The position numbers and the translations under genes were made by a program. This document shows positions 18,380 through 25,960 of a DNA stretch of 25,960 bases, piece by piece. The notes under the pieces are model-generated. The model saw only the letters and a program-made list of their open reading frames with translations, searched no databases and was not told the DNA's origin. Position 1 is the first letter of the stretch. Every line of letters begins with the position of its first letter. This stretch comes from Jimgerdemannia flammicorona. Lineage: Eukaryota > Mucoromycota > Endogonomycetes > Endogonales > Endogonaceae. The stretch spans positions 1-25,960 of the forward strand of contig RBNI01000899.1 in the NCBI GenBank assembly GCA_003990745.1, read 5' to 3'.

Positions 18380-21300
18380 CTACCCAATCCCCACAGGGGG
18401 GTCCCTCCCCACACCCTCTCGGATAAGTACTACTCTCCCATTCACTACCCTCATTCTCTCCCTGCTCTTCCAGCAAATTTTCTCCACCAATTGATACCTC
18501 TGACCACCCTGTGTACTCCAGCCTTGCCACCAGCCTGTCATTATATCCTCCATCAACCCCTGCTACTGCAAAACCCACGCCCCCAAGCTCAAGCTCCTCC
18601 CATCTTCAAAAACAAACAACCAGTGACCAGCTAACCCCACCCAAACTGCCAAAACCCACCCTAAGGTGAGTCATTCATTTTCCACCCCCCCTACCAGTCT
18701 ATCCCTCAAATCCTCCCACCGACCCTGCTCACTATCTCCCCTATGCACTATACCAAGTCTCTCACCAACTGACAACCAAAAGTCACTCAACACCTCATAT
18801 TTCCCCAGCCAGTGTTCAGGTGTCTGTACAAAATCCCCCTCCTGCTCTACATTGTGGCACTCCTCACAGTCAAAGCTCCCTCCTTCGATGAGGTGCTCTG
18901 ATTGAAAGTTGAGCATAACATTCCTCCTTAGCATCTGCCACCACACCACCCAATACTTTGGTGACATCCAACATCACACTCTATCACTCCATGCCCAAAT
19001 GCCACTCCAGTCCCACTCCTTGCTGATACCTGCTAATTGCCAGATGCTGGGCCAAAGATCCTGGCCTGGTCCCCTCTGACACTCCACTCCATCACCAATA
19101 TCAAAGTTAATAAGAAGAGCACCCCCCAACAGTACTCGGTCCCATCTCTACATAGCTGGGTCCCATGGCTCCTCTCCCTCATTCCCCCACCAATGAACTC
19201 CAATACAGTGAGTACCATCTACCACTCTCCACCAGAAGCCTTTGAATCATATTCTTCCAATGTTCCAAAGTCCGACTAAGGACAGTAGATCTCCTGTAGA
19301 GCCTCTTGGTGATGACCTCATCTCCCAGACCTTCTGCATCAGGAGGACCCAGCTACTCCCATATAACTCTACCACCCTCTTCAGCCACCATATACATAAG
19401 CAGAATAGCCATCTCGGGAAGTCAACCAGCCCAAAGCCCCCTCTAACCATTAGTAGAGACAAAACCTCCCAACTGATCTGACTTCATTTTCTAGCCCAAA
19501 TCCACCCCTTGGTCAGTTTCATCAACCTCTTCACCACCCAGGCTGGAAAGTCCAGGTGATATGTCAAATACCACAACTTCGGAAGCCAGTAAGTGTTCAG
19601 AATTGAGACTCACCCTATCAAAGACAGGTGACGGCCACCCCAACTCTGCAAAGCTTCCCCCCAGATTGCAATTCTCTGCTCCCACCAGGGTCTCGGAAGG
19701 ACTGACCCATAGACTGACAGATATATACCCAGGTACCACACAGCCTCCCCCACTGGGACAATTGTTTCAATGACATTCCCTCCCACTAGTCCATTACCTA
19801 ACACCATTGTCTCACACTTGTGACAATTGAGCTGAGCCCCAGAGTGGGCCTCATACTATTCCACTGTCTTCTTAAACTCCATGACATCCTCAATTGATCC
19901 CAGACTGACCACCATATTATCTGCAAAGGTACCAACTTTCCACCCAATACCATAGATGGAAAGTCCAACTATTTTCCTTCAAATCCTATCCATCAGTGGC
20001 TCCAAGGATAGAGCATACAAAAGGGGAGATAGAGGGTCACCCTGTGGTACTCCCCTGTCCAGGGGAAAAGCCACCCCTCTGTATCCATTGCAAATGAGAG
20101 CAGCCCTACTCCTTTCTAGTAGACTGATCATTGCTTTCCTGAACTGAGGATGTATACCGATTCTGTCCAGTACCCTTGCCAACCAGGCTTGTTGAACCTG
20201 GTCATATGTCTTTTCCTGATCCAGGAAGACCAGTTGGCCATCCAGTCTACATGTCCGCACCCCCTCAATGACCCCATGCACCCAAGCTGTGCCATCTCTA
20301 ATAAGCCAACCTCCTACAAAGCTACACTGCTCCTCACTCAGAACCTGCTGGGCCACACTCTGCAATCTAACAACTACCACCTTAGTGACTAACTTTCTGT
20401 CCATATCCAGCAGCATAATCGGCCTCCAGTTCTTCCAGTCCTCCCTCCTTCCTTTATTCTTAAAAATCAACATCACCAGTCCAAGATCCTGCTCCCCCAC
20501 CCATCTCCCAGACTGCAGTATCAGATCACACAATGCTGTCAACTCTCTCAGTATTCCCAGAACTCCCACCATCTTCTTCCAGAAGTCCCAGGGCAGACCA
20601 TCCTCCCCTGGTACTGTATCTGAAGTAGTCGTGGCCAGTACCTGATGGATCTCCTCCTCCCGAACAGGTGACACCAAGTCCCCCATTCCTTCTACTTGTG
20701 GTAAGTGCCAGTCCTCCAAAGTATGATCAATGGCGACATCATCTGCCCCATCCTCCTCCTCACTCCAAAGTCCACTCCAGCACCCCTTCAATACTCCAAG
20801 AATGTCTTGTATACTGTGTACTAGCAACCCATCAGGTGCCTCTACTCCCTCCCATCTCTGCTTTACCCTCCTCACTCAAAGGGCCCTTGCGAGATACTTC
20901 AAAGGCCTTTTTCCTTCCTCTTGCCCCTGCCATCATAACCTTGCCATCAGGCCCCACACTTGTGCCTCCTCCTCATCCCACAGCATCTGTTGTAGTTCCT
21001 CAATTTCCAGTTTCACCCACCTTACTCTCCAGTCCTCCCCCCTCTCTCACACCACCAGATCAGCCCAATTCTCCAAAAGCCTAGCCAATCTAGCAGAGGC
21101 CCAACTCCTCTTTCTTCTCCTCTATCTTCCAGCCACTCTGCCAGCCTCGCTCCAGTAGGCCCTGGCAGCATCTTTCAATCTCAACTACCTAGTACTAACT
21201 GGGGCACCCTCCTGTATCCAGCCCTCCACCTTCTGTCAGATTTCTACCACCCACTTATCCCACAGCATCTTATCAGCTAGCAAAGAGGAATTAAGATACC

Positions 21301-22027
21301 AATGTCCAGGCCCATCCCCACTCCCCCCAAAATGTCCCTGCCCTAACAAACTCCAATGATCTGACCATGGATACCACTCAACCTCCAGTGACTTCCACAC
21401 ATCGAGACCCCAGCAGCTTGCCATCAAAATCCAGTCAATCCTTGTCCCCAGGCCCCCTGTCCAATGTGTGTATACCCTTCTGTCACCCCAGAACCCTCTA
21501 CCAGCATCCATCAGAGCACTCAACCTTTCTACCTCCTCCTATGCCTCCAGCCCTCCACTCCTACTCTCAGCCCCCTACCCTCTATTGGTCCTATCCACCA
21601 ATGCATCTCTGACCATATTAAAGTCCCCACCAAGCAAGTCTATGCCTACCTCTGCAAGGACCCCACTCTCTCTGAGGCCCTTCACCCAATCTACATACTC
21701 AATCCTCATAGTAGGGCGGTAGCAGGAACCCACCATAGTCGACTCCCAGCCTGCTTGTATCCATTCTCCCCAAATCAGCCTGTCACCCCAGTTCTTCACA
21801 TCCTGGATCTCCCCTCTGCCCCTCCAAACCAGAATCCCAACCTTCCCCATCCAAACTGCCTTCTCTCCCCATTCCTTTATCCATTCTAGCCCTTCCAAGT
21901 CATTCTCATATCTGACATCCTGCAAAAGAAAGAGATTGGCCTCCAATCCCTTAAGCCAAGTAAAAATATTCCAGCACCAAAAAGACCCCCATAACCCATT
22001 CACATTTAAAGAAAAAATGTTGGTTAT
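18380..22027 (-). pseudogene. LINE ORF2 of B1: endonuclease, reverse transcriptase, zinc knuckle (stops only)
   Basis: A single frame of 1,215 codons plus the stop at 18382-18380, without net frameshift. The first codon is ATA (22027-22025) where family A has ATG, a likely G-to-A loss of the start. Endonuclease: NIFSLNVNGLWG, LFLLQDV (Asp at residue 37), LLGGDFNMVRD, and SDHWSLL. Reverse transcriptase: RPIMLLDMDRKLVTKVV, LVFLDQEKTYDQV, GVPQGDPLSPLLYALSLEPL, and motif C FADN (19916-19927) instead of FADD. Then LNCHKCETMVLG and WLPKLWYLTYHLDFP. The knuckle reads CEEC-X12-H-X4-Y, with the last Cys lost. Stops include 21575-21577, 21236-21238, 19979-19981 and 18671-18673; after the last the frame continues to IREGVGRDPPVGIG. 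Inactive. Confidence 0.92.
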
Positions 22028-22067
22028 ACTATTTATAAGAAAGAATATATAGTTTCAAATCAGTCTA

Positions 22068-24094
22068 CTACTGCTCCATATCCACTTCCTCCTGTACCCT
22101 ATCTAGGTTGTACTCTGTAATAGCTTCTGCCTCCTCAGCCCTCTTAGCCTCCAATTCAGCCAGGATCTCAGCCATCTCCCCATCCTTCTTTTCCTCAAAC
22201 TCCTCACGGTACTCTAAGCAAGCCTCTTGCCAGAGCTGCAGTCTATACCACTTAGCCCAACAGTGAGCAGCCCACTTACCCGCCACAACTACCAGAGCAG
22301 CCTCCCTCTCCTTATCAACCTCATACCCCTCCTCCAAGTATACTGCCAGAATTTCGGCCTTCAATGCTGCCACCACTCCATCGCCCTGCAGGATCCTTGC
22401 CCAATGCTCATCAATCATCCTTGGAGGTTGACTTCTCCCAGCTCTTCTGCTGCTAAGTTGTTCATCATCTGGCACACCCAGAGCAAATTCCCCACCTCCT
22501 TCCCTCCTGGGATCACTGGCCTCCCTTCATCCAACATTGTAGTATCAGCCCCTACACTCACCAACTCATTCCATCTCTCCTCTGAGATATCCACCAATTC
22601 CTCTTCTCTAGTCGCCTCTACCAGTCCCCCCTTCTCTATATTTAGAACTCCAAAGCACACCTGCTGAGCACCATGCATCGGCACATCCTCCACCACCCTA
22701 CCTCTCACTGCTGGTCCCCTTCTGATAAGGGGGGAGGGTGAAGGTGAATCCTCCCAGGTCTCCTCCCAAACCCCAAATGTGCCATCCTCATATGGACTCT
22801 TGCTTGGCACCTTCTTGGCCTCCTCCAACCCCCCCTCCTCATTCCCTCCACTACCAGCAGCCCAGACACTCGCTGCAGCACCTCCTGAGGTTACACTACT
22901 TCCTGCCTTCCTCTTCGCCTCTGCCCCCATTTTCTCCAACAACTCCTTCTGCCTTCTGCACCCTTGGGACCTCTCCCATACCTCCTTATTGATGTGGACA
23001 TACTTCCCTCCAACCACCTCAAGATGCGTCAACTCCTCAAATACCTTCCATGCCTTCGCCCTCCTCTCTACCACCCCACTCAACTCCTCCAGTGCTTCCA
23101 ACAAATCCTCCTCCTCCTCACTCCCCTTCACTCTCATCACCTTGTATAAGAATGCTCCCCACACCATCACCGAGGGCCAGTCCCAAGCCTTCCCAGTAGC
23201 CTCCCTCTCTGCCAACTGAATCCTGATGTCAACATCTCTTATTCGGAGGGAGGTTCCTTTCTACACTCTGAATCCAATATTGACCACCTCCCCATACTCT
23301 GCCATAATCTCCTTGACTCTCTTCCTCATCTCTACAGCAGTAACAGTGGGAACTCCTTTCACCAAAAGCTGCACTACTCTTGGGTCCCACCTCAGGCATC
23401 TCACCATTGATACACACATCTCGCCCACTTTCATCCCAGCCTTCAGAGCCTCCTCCAATGGCCCAGCCTCCTCAAATCCCACCTCCACCCCTTCTAAGCC
23501 CTTCAGGAACTTAACTGATGCTGCTCCACTCATCTGCTTCACGATCAGCCCCAGAACCATTTTCACTGTCACCACCAAGCCCCAGAAGCACATTGTGACT
23601 ATAAATTCCAAGATCAACTTCTTGAGTAACGGAGCCACTGCCAGTCCTGTTACACCATCTGCCAGGTCTCTGGGCCTCATGCCCTTCCCACTGCTCAGCC
23701 CACCATCAGCAGTCCCATCTAGATTTTTTTTCAGATCACCCGTTACACCCCCATTAGTAGTCCTCACCTCAGTCACTACCCCCCCAGCTCCACCCCTATG
23801 GCCCTCCAGAGGAGCACCCCCATGAGGCTGCTATCTTGTAGCCCTCACTGGCACCTTCCCCCCCCTCAGCCAGCTCTCCAATCCAGCCCCCTGCTGACCC
23901 CCCTTCATCTTCTCTGCAAAGCTCACTCTACCAGACCCTTGACCTCCAGCTCTGCTCCCTCCTCCACCATGTCCTCCCACCAGCAGGCCCCTCATACTTC
24001 CCCCCAAGCCTGGGCCTCTCCCCACTTGCTGCCATTCGAATGCTCCAGGACCACCCTGCCCAGTATGTACCTCAGGATGCTCATTGGTTGCCAT
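22068..24094 (-). pseudogene. LINE ORF1 of B1 (two stops, one frameshift)
   Basis: ATG at 24094-24092, supported by the parallel start of B3 at 25821. The N-terminus (MATNEHPEVHTGQGGPGAFE) is Gly-rich, unlike family A. Stops lie at 23833-23831 and 23263-23261 (TAG where family A has TGG in the RRM-like part). The frame from 23215 to 22415 is open, then shifts by one base between about 22475 and 22415 and continues open to 22068. The RRM-like region is VVQLLVKGVPTVTAVEMRKR, GEVVNIGFRV, VDIRIQLAE. The C-terminal half is acidic and helical (EFEEKKDGEMAEILAELEAK) and matches family A in YEVDKEREAALVVVAGKW. It should bind the element RNA. About 675 codons if continuous. Confidence 0.88.
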
Positions 24095-24179
24095 GATACT
24101 AGTAGCTTGTCTCCAGAAACTGTGTTGAAAGTGTTGCCAAAAGGTTGTGTAACCTGAATGTTACCAGAGAAAGGTGTTT
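24095..24179 (-). promoter_or_regulatory. 5' UTR, putative internal promoter of B1
   Basis: Only about 85 bp from the 5' end to the ORF1 start. It aligns with 25735-25820 upstream of B3 (CAGGTTACACAACC against CAGGTGACACAAGA; GGCAACACTTTCAACA against TGACAACACTTTCGACA). No similarity to the family A 5' UTR is evident. A promoter role is inferred from LINE biology. Confidence 0.45.
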
Positions 24180-24192
24180 CTCCACTCTTTCT
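24180..24192. repeat. Target-site duplication of B1, right copy (13 bp)
   Basis: CTCCACTCTTTCT, identical to 18287-18299. Confidence 0.9.
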
Positions 24193-25333
24193 ATAAACAC
24201 AATTCACCAAATTCCTATAGCTCTCTCCATTTGGTCCCCACCCTCTCCACCAACCATTCAAAATGTTAAGTAGTAACCATTCTCACTATATTACTCTAGT
24301 TCCAACTGCAACCTGCTGGCCCTCCTCAAAGACATGAAGCCAATGACTAGTCATCCCTACTTAAATTACCAGAGCCTACTCCAAAGTCAGCCATTCATCT
24401 CCAATTCTGCCCACTAGTCTATGTCAGAGATCTCCCTATCTCTCTCCTTCCCCCTCCACCAGAGGTCTCAATCTCAACCTATTTGTAATACTTGACCAAA
24501 ACTCTCCCAAAACTTCACACTCCTCTAGCTAATGTTCCGATGTTTGTACCACTTCTCCCTCCTGATCAATGTCCATACATTTCTCATACTCAAATATACC
24601 ATCTACCACCAAGTGCCCTGACTGATAGTTCAGCATCACATTTCACCTATAGAACCTCCACTATATCACTCAGAACTTAGGGGAAAGCTACTTCAATACT
24701 TACTTGCTCTAAGACCAAATACTATTCTAATCCCACTCCTTGCTGATCCCTACCCTTTGCTATACTTTAGGCCACATATCCCTCCCAAGCCCCCATATAC
24801 ATTCTATTCTATCACCAAGCTGAAAATCCTCCACCAATGTACCTCTCAGCAGTAGTCAGTCTCATCACCATATCTGCAGTCCCCAGTCCTCCTCTCTCTC
24901 ATCACCTCTCTACTAAAGTCCAATTCTCCTTATACTATTCACCACTCTCTACCAAAAGCCTTTGTAGTACATCCTCTTGCTCCTATCTATGGCCACCATT
25001 GCAAGCAAATCACCTGTTGCTTTATGAGGGAAATACCAGACTTTCCACAACCTCTGCATAGGTGGCACCTACTCCTGGCCCCTCAACTTGCTTACCCTTC
25101 TCAGTCACCATGTACACAGACATTGAAGGCATTTGGTAAAATCCACCAAACCCAGCCTGCCTCTTTCAATGTGCAGAGTGAGAACCTCCTATCCTATCTG
25201 ACTCTACCACCCAGTCCAAATCCACAATCTTGCCATCTTCAGAAGTTGCCTGACCACCTATGCTAGAAAGTCCAGATGGTATTCTATATACTATAACTTT
25301 GGCAGCCAATATATATTCAGCATCATTACCCTC
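24193..25333 (-). pseudogene. LINE copy B2, ORF2 C-terminal part (5'-truncated element)
   Basis: On the minus strand this begins at 25333 within the region after the reverse transcriptase (TYWLPKLWY equivalent) and runs through the zinc-knuckle region. Around 24560-24600 one reads YEKC-X12-EH-stop-LEEC, matching the B1 knuckle CEEC-X12-H but with the first Cys as Tyr and the last Cys kept. It continues VLGEFWSSITNRLRL and on to 24193, then joins 18299 beyond B1. Stops are dense. The element is 5'-truncated (about 1.3 kb in all) and is flanked by the 18098-18112/25334-25348 duplication. Confidence 0.85.
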
Positions 25334-25348
25334 TGGAGATCTGGGTCC
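25334..25348. repeat. Target-site duplication of B2, right copy (15 bp)
   Basis: TGGAGATCTGGGTCC, partner of 18098-18112 with two G/A differences. Confidence 0.85.
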
Positions 25349-25699
25349 TGATGGCAGTACATTGGCAATAGGTATTCAAGTAAGATCTATAGATGAGAAT
25401 AGGCAAATTGGTTGAGCAGTAGAGGTGGCTTCTCTGAGAGATAGTATAAGGATTATGATATTAAAGAAGACAGTATTAGCTGGGAGTTTTGAAGAAGATA
25501 TAGGACATTGTACAGAGGAGCCAAGGTAATCTAGTACTAGATGACTGGAAGGGTTTGATAGAAGGAGAGTATTAGCTGATGGGCCTTCTCTTTGTATATT
25601 ATCATTATAGTAGTTGTTATATAGAAGTTTGTTCTTATATTAAATATTCTTAAATAATAAAGGAGTCCAAGTGACTATAAAAAAAAAATAAAAATAAAG
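25334..25699 (+). pseudogene. End of LINE ORF2 of A3, 3' UTR and A-rich tail
   Basis: Matches A2 from about 6540 (GTCTTGATGGCAGTGCATTG against GTCCTGATGGCAGTACATTG) through the ORF2 end; the stop is TAG at 25573-25575, where A4 has TAA. AATAATAAAGGAGTCCAAG and TGACTAT precede an A-rich tail with a T interruption (25678-25699). Confidence 0.87.
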
Positions 25700-25734
25700 A
25701 AAGATCATATATCACATGAAGTTCATGGGCCAGG
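25700..25734. other. Short unassigned flank between A3 tail and B3
   Basis: About 35 bp (AAAGATCATATATCACATG and following) that I cannot align with either LINE family. It may be the sequence into which A3 was inserted, part of the A3 target-site duplication, or a few extra bases at the B3 5' end. Confidence 0.4.
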
Positions 25735-25960
25735 CTGGACATCTTTCACCGGTACCACTCAGGTGACACAAGACTCTGACAACACTTTCGACAACGTCTT
25801 CAAGTATTGGTGATATCAAGATGGTGAGCAACAAGCATTCTGGTGAGCGTACTGGGCAGGGGGGCCCCAGTGCCTTTGACTGGCAACATGTGGGGGGGGG
25901 TCGAGGTGCTGGTCTTGGCATGCCGAGCGCCTTGGTGAGGGGACATGGAGCTGGAGGGGG
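25735..25960 (+). mobile_element. LINE copy B3: 5' end of a family B element
   Basis: A plus-strand 5' UTR aligning with that of B1 (from about ATCTTTCACCGGTACCACTC) and an open ORF1 start. The element runs off the right edge. It retains several CpG sites (for example in CACCGGTACC and TTTCGACAACG) where B1 has CpA or TpG, so it looks younger than B1. Confidence 0.82.
25821..25960 (+). CDS. LINE ORF1 protein of B3, N-terminus only
   Basis: ATG at 25821, open for 46 codons to the window edge. It reads MVSNKHSGERTGQGGPSAFD followed by WQHVGGGRGAGLGMP. The B1 start reads MATNEHPEVHTGQGGPGAFE followed by WQQVGRGPGLGG, so the start and reading frame are supported by the alignment. As in B1, this part is Gly-rich and probably disordered. 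Whether the rest is intact cannot be seen. Confidence 0.78.
   Translation, partial: MVSNKHSGERTGQGGPSAFDWQHVGGGRGAGLGMPSALVRGHGAGG

Larger units (their letters stand above)
18300..24179 (-). mobile_element. LINE copy B1: full-length family B element inserted in B2
   Basis: A 5,880 bp minus-strand insertion bounded by an exact 13 bp duplication. In element order: 5' UTR 24179-24095, ORF1 24094-22068, a 40 bp spacer, ORF2 22027-18380, a 3' UTR of about 65 bp and poly(A) (poly(T) at 18300-18314 on the plus strand). It shares its ORF2 architecture with family A, but ORF1 is only alignable in the central and C-terminal parts and the N-terminus is different. It is the reference copy for family B in this window. 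Confidence 0.94.
7347..25699 (+). mobile_element. LINE copy A3: oldest family A copy, split into four pieces by later insertions
   Basis: Four segments are collinear with A2 and A4 when joined: 7347-9771, 10151-11362, 17091-18112 and 25334-25699. The gaps hold B5, A4 and the B2/B1 pair, and each gap is bounded by a target-site duplication. A3 begins inside ORF1 (about codon 149), right after the B4 tail, so its 5' part may be further left beyond the window. It is the most decayed copy, with dense TAG/TGA/TAA codons, small indels and a deletion in the reverse transcriptase. It ends with AATAAAGGAGTCCAAGTGACT and an A-rich tail (25678-25699). Confidence 0.88.

Noticed and set aside
18120..18660. 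Two poly(T) runs taken as a single element end or as a terminator
   Set aside because: They are the poly(A) ends of two different minus-strand LINEs, B2 (18113) and B1 (18300), as the exact 13 bp duplication at 18287-18299 and 24180-24192 shows.
22779..23825. Plus-strand ORFs opposite B1 ORF1 (146 and 199 codons)
   Set aside because: Shadows of the B1 ORF1, which is supported by RRM-like strands and by similarity to family A.
1..25960. LTR retrotransposon, viral, CRISPR or prokaryotic operon content
   Set aside because: No terminal direct repeats, integrase, protease or evenly spaced repeat array was seen; all recognisable proteins are LINE ORF1/ORF2.

Overview
The window is a 26 kb piece of a eukaryotic genome built almost entirely of non-LTR (LINE) retrotransposons inserted into one another. 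I see no host gene, tRNA, rRNA, CRISPR array or bacterial signal. Evidence for LINEs: two consecutive reading frames (a nucleic-acid-binding ORF1; an ORF2 with APE endonuclease, reverse transcriptase and a C-terminal zinc knuckle), an AATAAA signal followed by poly(A), no LTRs, 5' truncations and 13-15 bp target-site duplications (TSDs). The reverse transcriptase (LDQEKAYDRVW, GVPQGDPLSPLLY, FADD) resembles the broad L1/Tx1 group. The host cannot be named; a filamentous fungus is a guess, prompted by the RIP-like decay pattern.

There are two related families. Family A (about 5.7 kb; ORF1 about 625 codons, ORF2 about 1,209) has copies A1 (minus, 1-~1105, running off the left edge), A2 (plus, ~1106-6902), A3 (plus, oldest, split into four pieces between 7347 and 25699) and A4 (plus, full length, 11363-17090). 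Family B (about 5.9 kb; a different glycine-rich ORF1 of about 675 codons, ORF2 of about 1,215) has B1 (minus, full length, 18300-24179), B2 (minus, 5'-truncated, split by B1: 18113-18299 and 24180-25333), B3 (plus, only its 5' start, ~25735-25960) and two 3'-end fragments, B4 (6903-7346) and B5 (9772-10150).

The order of insertion can be read from the junctions. A3 is the base layer. B5 entered A3 (TSD 9757-9771/10151-10165), A4 entered A3 (TSD 11350-11362/17091-17103), B2 entered A3 (TSD 18098-18112/25334-25348), and B1 entered B2 (TSD 18287-18299/24180-24192). On the left, A1 interrupts A2, and A2 abuts B4, which abuts A3; the matching halves lie outside the window. A 603 bp hAT-type foldback MITE (1650-2252, 8 bp TSD) sits in ORF1 of A2.

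The youngest layers are the best preserved. A1 carries an uninterrupted, CpG-containing ORF1 on the minus strand from 940 to the window edge, and B3 begins an open ORF1 at 25821. The other ORFs keep their length and, in A2 ORF2 and B1 ORF2, their reading frame, but are riddled with stop codons that look like C-to-T/G-to-A changes (TGG or CAG to TAG/TGA), as expected from RIP or methylation-driven deamination.
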